Shown: positions 36,960-48,180 of the stretch, in pieces
Layout of the letters: every line of letters starts with the position of its first letter
Position numbering within the stretch: position 1 is the first letter of the stretch
Assembly: GCA_008360975.2 (NCBI GenBank)
Contig: CM039179.1
Location: forward strand, 61,170,666-61,234,665
Source of the DNA: Lichenostomus cassidix
Lineage: Eukaryota > Chordata > Aves > Passeriformes > Meliphagidae
Direction of reading: 5' to 3'
DNA length: 64,000 nt
Position numbers and translations under genes: made by a program
The notes under the pieces: generated by a model
Told to the model about the DNA's origin: nothing
What the model saw: the letters and a program-made list of their open reading frames with translations, nothing else
Database searches by the model: none

Positions 36960-37450
36960 GGCAGGTCAACCTTACCACTATTCCCAGGAAAGTAATGGGA
37001 CAGATCCTCCTGGAAACCATTTCCAGGTATTCAGAGAACAAGAAGGTGGTTAGGAATAGCCAACATGGATTTACAGAGCACAGCACACCTGACCAGTCTA
37101 ATTACCTTCTGAAGAGAATTCTGCTTCAATGGACAAAGCAGGAGCAGTGGAAGTTGTGTACTTTAGCAAGGGCCTTGAAATAACTCCTAATAGTCTCCTT
37201 GTATCCTTTTAACAAAATTGGAGAAACATGAGCTTGATTTGTGGATAATAAGGTGGGTGGAATATTGGTTGAATTGCTGGGCTCAAAGAGTATTGATCAG
37301 CAGTACAGAGTCCAGCTGTCAGGGTGACAGCCCTCAGAAATCGATAAGAGAGACAGGACTGTTGAGTGTCTTTATTAATGACCTGGGTGATGAGATGGAG
37401 TATAATCTGAGATATGTAGGTAAGAAGAAGCCAGTGTATATTACTACCTG
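36960..37450 (+). mobile_element. Decayed CR1 LINE fragment (reverse-transcriptase region)
   Basis: Sequence such as GAAGGTGGTTAGGAATAGCC, AACATGGATTTACAGAGCAC and ATTAATGACCTGGGTGATGA matches CR1 ORF2. Shifted reading frames still show KKVVRNSQHGFT, a segment like RAQRVLISSTESS, and FINDLGDEME, which are CR1 reverse-transcriptase motifs. Stops and frameshifts break it, and the internal GVPQGSVL block is largely lost, so it is dead. Confidence 0.85.
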
Positions 37451-39834
37451 AGGTAACACAGATCAAGAGGGAAGGATACTAGATATTTGTGAAGAGACTT
37501 CAATTCAGAAACATATGTTGGAGTTTTGGGAAAAAAATCTAAGTTGCAGTAAGGAAGGGAGGTGCTATTGTGCACTATTGGTAATACAGGTGATTAAAAA
37601 AAAAGAGAAGAGTTTATTGCCAGGACAGTGACTGGGTCCAGAGTGCAAAGCACTGTAGAAAAACCTGTTGAAGCAAACCTTCTGACTTGAAGGATCCACT
37701 GTTTTCAAGACAAAAAGAGGGAAAAATATTATCTACACTTCTAATGGGGAGAGCAGAAATGTAGATTTCCAGAGTGCAGCCATGATGGTTATGCTCCAGT
37801 GGAAACTTCATCCTTTACTTCATGCATAGTTATAGGCAGCAATTCCAAATATTTTGGTGGAGTAACTGTTGTATGAGTCTTCTTCTGAATCCTGAGATTT
37901 TCCACCTTTGTTTGACCCTGAATAGTTCCATCTCTTTCAAAAAATTTCTGAAGTAGATATCATGCCTTGGATTGATTTTCAGGTCCCTGTGTGCTGCTTC
38001 CCAAATGGCTATCATTTTTTTCTCATGGGAAGTATCTAAGAGGAATTTTAGGATAATCTGTCTTTCTTTGGGTCATTCAGAGTCTCAAGCTGCTGTACTT
38101 CATCTCAGAAAGTGCCTTTCTAAACTGCTTTTGATCCATATTTTTGCTGGTTCTACAAACCTAAAGTAAACCTGGCTCATTTCAAACTCATAAATCTCAA
38201 TTGTGATAACTGTGCATTGCTAGGAATGTTTTTTAATGGGTCAATAAGAACTGCAGATTTGCAGATGTGCTTTGGAAATCTGTTTCCCCAGCATCAGAAT
38301 GTAGAGGCTTATAGGAAGGGGATCTTCACCTGTGTCTTTTAACTTCTGAGTTCTGTTCCTAATTCACTGAATGGCTTCTTTTGCTGATTTTATGTCACTG
38401 TACCTCAGTTGCCCATCAGCAAATAAGTGTCCAGCAGTAGTTGTCTCTTCCTGAAAACAACTGTAAGAATAAATAAAAGTGAATGTAGTCTGACAGTGAC
38501 TGCAGTAATGTGTTTAACATGCTTCCTTCCCCCTTTTTATCCTTAGATGTAGATATGTAAGGTGAAACCTGACTTAATATGTTGCAGTGTGCTCCTCTTT
38601 CATCAGCCACTGGCTTCTTGGGCAGATCAGAAGATGGCACAGTTCAGTCTTTATACCTTCTCCCAGGTGGTTGTACCTCAAAAGACCCATTCAGCAAAGA
38701 AGCTGTTTTTCCTCAGGGATCCCCAGTGTGACTGTTAATAGTCCCCTTTCAGGGTGCAGTTTATTCCCTATACTTATCTCCAGGCTTAGCCTTAGCCCTG
38801 TAAGCCCCAAGTATTTAGTTTTGAAAGCAAATTTATGTGGCTACATTACGTCTGCTGTTAGTTGTGAATGGATATATTTTATACTTGTGGGATTTGAAGA
38901 CTGGGATTTTCTTCAGTAGGCAATTCCAAAGGGTAATGCTTTCCACTTGCTTGAAAAACTAATTTTAGACTGCCTTTCTTTCTCTATTGCCTTTAGGATC
39001 TGGCTCAGCTGGTTTAGGCCTGGACATTTAACTAGGAGCTGTCAGCAGTTCCCAGTCTAAATGACTCAATGACAACACAAGTTTTTCAACTTGCACACTT
39101 TTTGCTTTTTCTGCAAAGAGACATGGATCACCCAAACATCTTTATTATTTCAAATTATTCAGCAGGAGAGACTTTATAAAAGGGTGTTGTAAACTTGCTT
39201 GGAAACTCAGCAACCATCATTTTAACTACTGATTCTTTGCTTCCATTTCCTGCAGTAGTTGTGTGGTTGCAGGAATGTAATTTTTACTACTGTGTTCCTG
39301 AGAGCTGTGAAGAAGTGTTTAAGGATTCTGAAACTCACAATCTCTTCTACTGTTACACAGGAAGAATAAAAGTGAACTCACAAAATGCTAATATTTATAT
39401 TGTCAGTGGATTGTGACCTAAGAATCTGCAAATAAACTCATAGAGATTTTTAATGTCAGCTGCAAATGCACTTGCAGAAATATTTATGGAAGAGTGGGTA
39501 TCCTGCCTTCATGGTGACAACTGATTATACTGACAAGAAACTGTCTTAACTTCTGGGTTTTTTTGAGCCTTTGATAAGGGACTGTGTTGATGCATATACA
39601 GTGCTGACTCCCTTCAGAGAATACATCTGTAGGTGGAACTTAGAATCTTCTTTTCCAAACATCTTTGCTTTTATGTCTTGAAGTGCCATATTGATAAACA
39701 AAATATATTCCCTTTCAATGATCAGTGCAAATTATGTGGAAACAGGCAAATCTGTCAGGGAGTTTTCCAAATAACGTAAGAAATTATGATATACTGGTGT
39801 CTACATACAGTAAGTAGTCTAGTAGTACTGAGGT
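37451..39834. other. Intergenic
   Basis: About 2.4 kb of unique-looking sequence between the CR1 fragment and the hairpin. No gene or repeat was recognised. Confidence 0.5.
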
Positions 39835-39900
39835 AAAACTGAGTGGATTTTCAATTCAGGCATCTTATCTGATCCCTGAATTGAAAATACACTTAGTTTT
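39835..39900. ncRNA. 66-nt hairpin, candidate miRNA precursor or small inverted-repeat element
   Basis: Left arm 39835-39860 and right arm 39875-39900 (26 nt each) pair over 24 Watson-Crick pairs, one G-U wobble (39841 with 39894) and one G-A mismatch (39846 with 39889). They surround a 14-nt loop. The inner 14 bp (ATTTTCAATTCAGG against CCTGAATTGAAAAT) are perfect. Size, loop and near-perfect stem are like a pre-miRNA, but a small palindromic transposon remnant would look similar. I do not recognise it as a named miRNA. The transcribed strand cannot be told from pairing alone. Confidence 0.4.
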
Positions 39901-40301
39901 TGCCCTGTGGAATGTCACATATTTGCAGCTAAAACAATCTGATTCCCTATGTCTGATAACTTCTGAAAAATACAGCTCTGTATGCTTTTTTCTACACATT
40001 GTAAGGCTTGATGAAACGTTAAGATTAGAGCAAGGTTTTGAAGGGATTACTTATTAACAGCTGTACTACTTTGCTACGTGTTGCCATTGTAAACAGGAGA
40101 TTGTATGCGGTAAGATCGGTTGGAGGAATAAATTTATTTTGGTTTTAAGACAGAGAAAATTAAAACTATTAAAATCCACCCAGGGTTCTAATTTCAATGC
40201 TCTTTGTGAAAGAAAATACCGTCAATAGATGGCACTGTGGATCTGTGACCCGGGGGTTATTTCTATCTCTGTAGCTGTGCCACACTGTGCTGCTCTGGTG
40301 G

Positions 40302-41355
40302 TGGGCTGACCCTGGCTGGACACCAGGTGCCCACCAAACTCCCATTCCTTTCCTCAGCCAAGCAGGGCAGAGGAAATACAAGGAAAGGTTCGTGGGTCAA
40401 GAGGAGGGGAGGAAGAGATCCCTCACGAATTACTGTCATGGGCGAAACAGATTCAGCTTGGGGAAATTAGTTTAATTTATTGCTAATCAAATCAGACTAG
40501 GCTAAAGAGGTATAAAAGCTAAATCTTAAAACAGCTTCACTTCTCCACTCTGCTCCTTTCTTCCTGGGCTTCTCCTGCAGTGGCACAGAAGGAAGGGAAT
40601 GGAAACTGTGGTCAGTCGTCACATGTGGTTTTTGCTGTTCCTTCCTCCTCAGGGAAAAGACTCCTCACACTCTTCCCCTGCTCCAGCATGAGGTGTGACT
40701 GCAAACAGCCTTTAATGAATTTTTCCAACATGCATCCTTCCCTCGAGTTGCAGTTCATTGCTCCACTGTTGGTCCCTACAGGCTCCACTGTTGGTCCCTA
40801 CAGGGTCACAAATCCTGCCAGCAAACCTGCTCCAGAGTGGTCTCTCTCTGCTGACTTCCCACAGATCCTTCCAGGAGTCTGCTCCAGCACTGGCTTCCCA
40901 CAGGGTCACAGCCTCCTTTGGGCATTCAGCTGCTCCAGCATGAGCTCCTCCATGGATAGCAGGTGGATCTCTGCTCCCCCATGGACCTCCATGGGCTGCA
41001 GGGGCACAGCTGTCTCACCATGGCTGCACCACGGGCTGCAGGGGAATCTCTGCTCTGGTGCACCTCCTGCACCTCCTTCTGCACTGACCTTGGTGTCTGC
41101 AGAGCTGTTCCTCTCACATATTCTCACTCCTCTCTGGCTGCTCTGGTGCAGCTTTTCCCCACTTCTTAAATTTATTAGCCCACTGGCACTATCACTATCA
41201 TGGTTGCTGCTGGGCTTGGCCTTGGCCAGTGGCTCATCCATCCTGGAGCTGGCTGGTGTTGGATCTGTCAGATATGGGTGAAACTTCTGGCAGCTTCTCA
41301 CAGAACTCATTCCTGTAGCTTCCCCACTACTAAAACCTTACCATGCAAACCAACA
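40302..41355 (-). mobile_element. ERVL-like solo LTR (about 1.05 kb)
   Basis: Read on the minus strand it starts TGTTGGTTTGCATGGTAAGG. It then contains the phrase GAGAAGCTGCCAGAAG and a TTTAAGAAGTGGGG core, followed by a long run of imperfect Gly-Cys-style repeats of the form CTGCTCCAGC...CCCAC. It ends near GGTCAGCCCA. This matches a long LTR type common in bird genomes, probably of an ERVL family. No internal viral genes are attached and I see no clear target duplication, so an end may be worn. The 233-codon plus-strand ORF inside it is antisense to the LTR and not a gene. Confidence 0.75.
40761..40804. repeat. Two perfect 22-bp tandem copies within the LTR
   Basis: The unit CTCCACTGTTGGTCCCTACA plus GG occurs twice in a row, identical. 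It is part of the LTR's internal repeat array. Identity of the two copies in an otherwise diverged LTR suggests a recent local duplication. Confidence 0.9.
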
Positions 41356-44300
41356 GTTTATTAATTTTAATCTTATAGTTCTACTTCTTAGTGAAATTAA
41401 TTTAATTGTCTTAGGAGTATTGCAAATACACTGTTTCTGAGACTGAAATGCATTAAGCTGTATGTACTTACCCAAAGAGTACCTCTTCAATAGAAGGATG
41501 GCTGTCCTTAGAAAAAGAGAATGATTACAATGGCTGATTTTGGACCATGCATTTTGGACCAGTTTACCGAGATAGTTAAAATCTGCAACATGCTCTTTTT
41601 TTCATGTCCAGCAAAATATTTAAAATTATTTTAGCCTTCAGCAGACATTGCACCGAATATTTATGGGAGAAATAGAACCAAATGAAATTAGCTACTTAAG
41701 ACAAACCTCCAGTTTATAAAACAACTGATGGCATTTGAATATTTTAATCTGCTTTACTAGCAGTGCGATCAGACAAAACAGTAAAGCATTGGAACACCAT
41801 TTTACATTAACATTACAAAATACAGCAATTTTTTTTCTCTATGTATTTACATAAGCAAACATGTAGGTATTCAAAATAGAATGCATCTCACCGTCTGGCA
41901 ATAATTACATAAGTACAGTGCATGGTTGACTGAATGGAATAGATACATAGGAATTTTTACCCTGAAGTGTATAAAGGATGCACACCAGCTTAGGAGATAC
42001 ATGGTGAGCTTCATGTCTTTGGACATTTTTCAGATGCAGTCTTAACAGTAATAAAATGTCAATCTACTTGAAAAATTGATGCTTAGAATTTTTTTCAGAT
42101 GATGTAGGTTTTTTGGATTCCGACAGACTGACTCAGCATGCTTTTCCTGTGAAGTGGGGGAAGGCTCTAACCTCTGAACCAGTCTGTATGAATGTCTTCT
42201 CTTTGTTTTTTTTCTACCTGAAAAATTACAAAAATTTCCATTCCAGTCTGATGCATAATGAAAACACATCTTTTTGGAAGATGGAAGTGTTGCTCTGAAG
42301 CTGGTCATATTAAACCATGGTGATCATTCCAAGCATGGGCCAAGTGCTGTAAATCCTAGTTTAAAACAGCTGAACTTTGTCCGCAGTATAATGAGTCCGT
42401 TAATTGCTGTCTACTGATGAACAACCTCTAGCAGATCTGGCATGGTGGCTAGAACAAATTCCTATCCTGACTCTGTCATCCTCGCTAAGGCAAACTGCAC
42501 AAAAATATATTAATATTTTGAAGCAAGGTGGCAGAATCAGACCTTGCTAAGCTGTCAAAAACATCTATAAAGAGCTGGAGATATTGGTCTTTATCTGCTG
42601 TTCATTCTTGGCTTTGAGAGGCTTCTTAGGCAAAAGTTGCTGATCACTCAATAAAACCACCTATCTGAGTGCTCACAGAATCAAAATGTCAGGCATCAGT
42701 TTTCCCTGCTTCTAAGCAAGAAATGAGTGTTATGGTCTCTCCAGCTGTCAATTAATAAAATGCTGTCAAGTCTCTTATGTCCAAAACATAGGTTTTATTT
42801 TAATAAACTGAAAAGAAAAACGATTGTTCAGAGTCATCTTGTAATGAAACTTCAAGCCAATAATTGAAACCCTCTGTGATTGTAGTGAAACATTCCCTGT
42901 CAGTATTTGCAGCCTGAGCAATTTGGCATTGTGAAAGAGGAATGGAGGGTAAAAAGCAAGAGAAACAGAGGGCTGATCTGCTCTCCCACGTGGGCAAAAT
43001 GCAGACAGTAAGCGGAGAGCAAAAACACTGAATGTGAGATGTTCAGTAACAGTTTATCAGCTGCAAGCTGGTGAAGGAGATCATGCAGAACAGCAACTGG
43101 ACCTTCAGGAGGTTTGGGAGGAATTGAGCTCCAGAGAAGTGCAGGGTGCCATATGCATCAGACCATATGCAGGTAGGCTTTGCTCCCTGGCACAAGTGGA
43201 CAATAAGAGCCAAGCTATCCTCCCACCTACTTCCTTCTCTTGCAAGGCCAAATAAACTTGCAACAAGTCAGGCATAAATGGCAAAAAATGTGGCAATTCC
43301 TTCCACTGGTGGAACTTCTGTGTTTGCTTTCCCCTCACATACAGGTTTAGAGACCTTCAGTCCCCTGTTAATATTCATCATATGAAGGCAATGAAGTTTG
43401 GTGGCAGATCTTGAGCCTCAGACCTCTTCTCACAAAAGACCTTTGCTTTTATTCCTGCCTACTTATTCCCTGAGGTACCTGTTTCCAAGGGCAAATTCTC
43501 ACCCCACTTGTGGAGTGGAGACATCTGGACATATGGTCTGTGGGATACAAGCTTGACATGATCCTTAGTTCAAAGTCCCAGATTTAGGGTCTATATCAAA
43601 CTTGACAGGAACAGTGGAAAGTCACTGTTCCCACCTACTACTATGGTAGTCCTCATGCTCAGCTGCGTTTAGCAGATTCCCTCTGGAATCCCTTCTGTGC
43701 TGGTGTGGCACCCCTCACACAGTGCTGTGTGGGAGCAGGGTGTGTGCACAGGGAGATAGGAGCAGCGACATCATTCTTCCTTCTGCTGAAGCTGTTCAGT
43801 TTTGTTGTGGTGATCAAGTGTGCACAGAGCCAGAGAGACCACAGAAAGCACCTGGTGAGCACAGCATTTATTCCACTTGATTTATCAGCTGATCTCAAAT
43901 TACCAGTTTTGGGGGTAAAACCATGGATGTCTGCGAGGTGATAGAAGACATGCATGGCATCGTCACTGCAAATTGGGCTACAGCATGACACTTTGACCCA
44001 GACATGGAGGTTGAGGTCTGTGGGTTATCAGTGTCAGCATGTGCATGTGGAGCTTCTGTGTGACCAGTGCACAGTGGCTCCTACCTGTCCCATGGCAGAG
44101 GAAAAGACTCATTAAACTAGCAGATTTAAGTATACAATATACATATGACAAGAAAACAGTTTCATGGAAATCATTCAAGTACCCTGCCAACTTGTAAGAC
44201 CTTGTCTGCCATAGATCAGTATCTGAAGATAAAGGCCTTCTTCTTCCAAAGACTCCTACCTGGTAGGCTTGAATAAGAGTCAGTTTCTCTGTATCTCTTT

Positions 44301-45390
44301 CGACTTAGTGAAAATTTAATTGCTCTGTAAAAACTGAACAACTTCAATAGAAGGACTGATGAAGGCATTGGAGTTTTGCTTCTGGATGGGCATCCTGGTT
44401 CTGATGAGATTATGGCTGAAAAATTAATGGAATGAATCAAATGACTGGATTTAAGCTTTGCAGGTGAATGCAATATCTATATTTCTTCTCTTCAGCAAGG
44501 TCCCACTGGCTTCAGTGACAATGCTTATGATGCCTGAAAAAAAAGTGTTTAATGACTAGGCATGTCTGTCAAGCAATGTATTTTATGTTCTTTATGCAAT
44601 GTATTCTGCCCTTGGATCTATGCAGGTGAAATGCAGTGTTGTTTATAGGTCCTGTTATTTTTCAAGTGAGCCCTATTTGCCCATACATATTTCATTAAGG
44701 CTGAGTCCTAGTAGTGCAATCTTTTGACCGTTCCTGAGCAATCTGCCTTAACAGCAATACAGCAAAACCAGGGAAAACAATTTTTAGCAACTAACAGTTT
44801 TCTAATAATTCTGGCTTTGCAAACCCTAAAACAAAACCAGAACATTCTTCAAAATGGTCTTTTTTAACCAAAAAAAAAAAAAAAAAAGAGAGAGGATCTG
44901 CTTCAGCCTTCTACTGAAGGCTTTACTCATGCAAAGCTTCCTCTGACATTACTTAAATCAGACTTTGTTGGAATGGAACGGAGACATGGATCTGGAATTG
45001 GTCCAGAAATTATTTAGCAATGTTGTGCCTGATTTTCCACTCTTCTCTGACTTCACCTCCCTGTCAACACCAGTGGGGGGGAAGCAGGGAATTAAGACCA
45101 ATAATTTTGAAAACATTACTTTCAATTTGTAAGCTGAACACATGAAATTTTCTAATGGAAATAAACTACAAGTCCTGAAATAAAGATTACAAGGGGTGGT
45201 AGAAACAAAGGATTATTCAAGTATAATTTACCTGTGAAGATTGCTTATTTGAAATACAGAACAAATGGCAGAAAAGCCCAGGGACATTTCAGAATGGTTA
45301 CTGAGGAAGAAAAAATAGCATAAAACCAGTTAACAAAATGCCCATATAATTAATCTATAGCAGTTTTAATAGGTTTTGTTTAATACTTTT
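41356..45390. other. Intergenic, downstream of HTR2A
   Basis: About 4 kb. It holds an 18-nt A run (44870-44887) and no recognised gene. A somewhat GC-richer stretch near 43030-43260 has open frames but matches nothing I know. HTR2A transcripts might extend into this region. Confidence 0.5.
44870..44887. repeat. A(18) homopolymer
   Basis: Run of 18 A followed by GAGAGAGG. Simple sequence downstream of HTR2A. Confidence 0.9.
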
Positions 45391-45393
45391 AGG

Positions 45394-45880
45394 TTTATTT
45401 TAAATATATATTAGCAAATTAACCATCATTTTATTTAAAATTCTGTAAAGTGCTCATTCAGTTAGTGATAACAAAACTCAGTTTTAGCAAGACAAACTAG
45501 CTGGAGCCTACTCTGCAAGAACATGAAAGGACAGCTTAGCTTTTCTTTGCAAAGAGAAAAGAAATGCGTAGGTTTCTTCACAGCCCATATTATAATACCA
45601 GAAATTGCATTTTTTTTCTTTAAGAAATATATCCTTTAGAATATTAAAAAAATAAGTTTAATAAAGCCTGTGCTTAAAACAGCCAAAGTACTGTATGAAA
45701 AAAAATTGCACATTTGATACCATTTCAACCCTGCTTTTCATCCACAGGATAATGTGAGGAATATATGATATTATTGGAAGGTCTCTTGAACACAGCTGAT
45801 TTTCCTAAGCTATCAGAGCTTCTCACAGCAGGTGAAATTTTCAGTACACGCTCAGTGGTTGTCATGGCAGCTGCTGACCA
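45394..45880 (-). other. HTR2A: HTR2A 3'UTR (minimum extent)
   Basis: AT-rich sequence after the HTR2A stop. Minus-strand AATAAA signals are at 45430-45435 and 45394-45399. Mammalian HTR2A has a long 3'UTR, so later signals may also be used; the end is not certain. Confidence 0.45.
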
Positions 45881-46695
45881 TCACACACCACTAACCTTTT
45901 CGTTCCCTGGGCCGACACTTCCCTTAGAGGTACCGTCTAAACGATGTGTTCCTATCGTGACCGCTGAGTAATCCTTAGCCATCATTTTGGCCTCTTTTTT
46001 CAAACTCTTCATTTTTGCTAGCTGAAGCTGGCTGGAATCATATGCAAGTGCCGGAATAGTGTTCACTAAAATCAGCTGGAAAGGTTTCTTCTCCTCCTTG
46101 TAGCGACACTGAATGTAGCGGGAGAAAGCTGAGCGGTAGGTTTTGTTGAACAGTGTATATACAAGTGGGTTGACAGCCGAGGAAAGGTAGCCAATCCAAA
46201 CAAATACATTCAGTAGTCCTCCAAGGACCTCTTCTTTGCATGACTCCTTGCAAGTAACAGCCATCACATTGGTGATGAAAAATGGGCACCACATCACAAC
46301 AAACAGAAAGAAAACAATGCCAAGAACCTTGGAAGCCTTCTGCTCGTTGCTGATGGATTGCATGGTTCTCCTCCCTGAAGTCCCCGTATCTCTGTTCAAG
46401 GAGCGCTGAAAGAGTTTCTCTGAGGACAGGGAACTCTGAGGGAGGAAGCTGAATGAAGCAAATTTGGTCTTAGGGCCAATGTCATTCACACATAGCATAG
46501 CTTCCTTCTGCAGAGACTTGATAGTTAAAAAGTAAGTGACTACCATGATGGTTAGAGGGATGAAGAATGCCACAAAAGAGCCTATTAGAACAAAATTTTC
46601 ATCTGCAAGTAAGCAGATATCTTTCTTAAAAATGTCTTTCTTAAATACTTTGGAGTCATCTTGTAGTCCAAAGACTGGTACAGGCATGGAGATAC
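45881..46695 (-). CDS. HTR2A: HTR2A last coding exon (TM5 to C-terminus)
   Basis: 5-hydroxytryptamine receptor 2A, a Gq-coupled serotonin GPCR in the plasma membrane. This exon is 815 nt: two bases completing a Gly, 270 codons and TGA, entered after ATCCACCTTCAG. It begins [13 protein letters not shown] (extracellular loop 2). TM5 follows ([18 protein letters not shown]), then a long intracellular loop 3 ([35 protein letters not shown]). TM6 carries the Trp toggle (VVMWCPFF), TM7 carries NPLVY (NPxxY), then helix 8 ([14 protein letters not shown]) and a tail ending NEKVSGV, a class I PDZ ligand. Exons for TM1-TM4 are upstream, beyond the window. Loop 2 has a five-residue tandem duplication (FKKDI twice) before the conserved cysteine. 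The frame is open throughout. Confidence 0.98.
46616..46645 (-). repeat. HTR2A: 15-bp in-frame tandem duplication in HTR2A loop 2
   Basis: Two adjacent 15-nt units, identical at 13 of 15 positions, encode [10 protein letters not shown] just before Cys-Leu-Leu of extracellular loop 2. Human HTR2A has a single FKEGS at this place, so this loop is five residues longer. Confidence 0.9.
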
Positions 46696-48126
46696 CTGAA
46701 GGTGGATGAGAGAAAGAAGAGGTTAAACAATAATGAAAAACACTTCCAGCCTCCAAGAAAAAAAAAATAAACAAACCTCTGCTTGTGTTCTCCTTGTGGT
46801 TTAGGTGATCTGAGCTATACACTTTACCTCAGTCATAGTAGAGCACATTTGCTTCCATCCAACTGTCCTATGGCATCTGGTCATAAAATAGACCATTTTT
46901 ATACCTATTTTATGGCTATAAAAGCATATGTTCTTGGATCTTGGGCCCCTTGTAATGATCTCCAGACCTGCTTCTTGGTCCCTGCCACCTTGGCAAAGGC
47001 TTTTATGAACTATGAACTATGTATTTCTTTTCTGGAGTGGCTTAAGAGTGATCTTGGGCTGCTTTTCCGTAGAGGATTAAAAGTATTCTGGGTTCTGAAT
47101 GGCCTGGGAAATACTGATTTTAGGAGGAAAGATAATTTTTTATCATAGGTCTAAGAGTAATCTTTCATTGTGTCTTTCTCTTTTCTTGCTGTAATGTCCA
47201 TATAGTCAACACAGGCTAAATGCTCACAAAATCCAACTTCCCACATGGCAATGGCCAGATGAGCAATGGGGACACTGAGAGACACGGATATGAGGCAGCC
47301 TGAGATGCGGTTTACCCTGCAGTACTGCAGAGGTCCTTTCACTGTATTTCCAATTGCTAGAGTTTGCCTTCTCTGTGCACAGCCATTCAAACTTTGTCTT
47401 CGCTTGAAGCACGTGTTGCATCCTTGCCTTTTTATGAATGGCAAGGCAAGGTGATGAAGTCCATTTTCCTAGGGCTGCTTTGTCTGATTCAAGCCTACTC
47501 AGCCATTTCCTCAGGGATTTCTGCAAATGCTGCTAGAGTCTGGGTAAAATCAAACAGCTGCTGTTTCTTTGGTTGTTGGTTTTGGGGCTTTTTCAGCATT
47601 TGTCTCTTCCCCTCCAAATGGATGCTGTCTCTCCAATAGAGGCAGTGTTCAGACCATGACAGAAATTATGTGCTGTGAAGACAATAAAAGTGAATTTACA
47701 AAGCAGGGGGTGATAATGCTGTTTGGATAAAGTAGCTAGGAGTCTGACTCCTGTGGAAGGTTAGCATAATCTGGGAGCTTCAGTCCTGTTTGCATTTTTG
47801 AACAGAAATCCCAGTTGCTGTATTTGGCTTATGAGAAAGAAAAAAATTAACTAGAGAAGAATTTCTTATGAGGTGAGGAGGATGCTCTGCCCTACTTCAT
47901 TCAGTGTATGCCCAAGAATGTCCTTATTGGTTCACAGAGTCCTAAAACATCATAATTTCAATGGTACGTTCCTCTACTTCTCTTTCTTTCCCTTATTGCC
48001 TCTCTGCAGCTTCGACTGGGAGCCCTTTAAAAGCATAGTCTGTCTCTTCATTTCACACATAGCCAGTGCCCAGCATAACAGCTCCAGTCCTGGAGGAAGG
48101 CTGTGGAGTACAGGCTCAATACCAAA

Positions 48127-48180
48127 CAATAATAATAACAGTAATAATAATATTAGATTATTATTATTATTATTATTATT
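48127..48180. repeat. (AAT)n followed by (ATT)n inverted microsatellite
   Basis: AAT repeats on the left run directly into ATT repeats on the right, so the two halves are complementary and could fold into a hairpin. It lies in the HTR2A intron. Confidence 0.9.

Noticed and set aside
40580..41281. 233-codon plus-strand ORF rich in Ser, Pro and Leu
   Set aside because: It lies wholly inside the minus-strand ERVL-like LTR and reads through its repeat array in antisense. LTRs of this type do not code there.
43034..43338. Slightly GC-rich stretch with open frames on both strands downstream of HTR2A
   Set aside because: I considered a retrocopy or an exon, but no frame gives a recognisable protein and no poly(A) tail or target duplication is visible.
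47151..47526. Overlapping minus-strand ORFs 0.45 kb upstream of the HTR2A exon, considered as a missing HTR2A exon
   Set aside because: The translations contain none of the TM1-TM4 receptor motifs (no DRY, no LNLMIAES-type segment). No known HTR2A exon matches.
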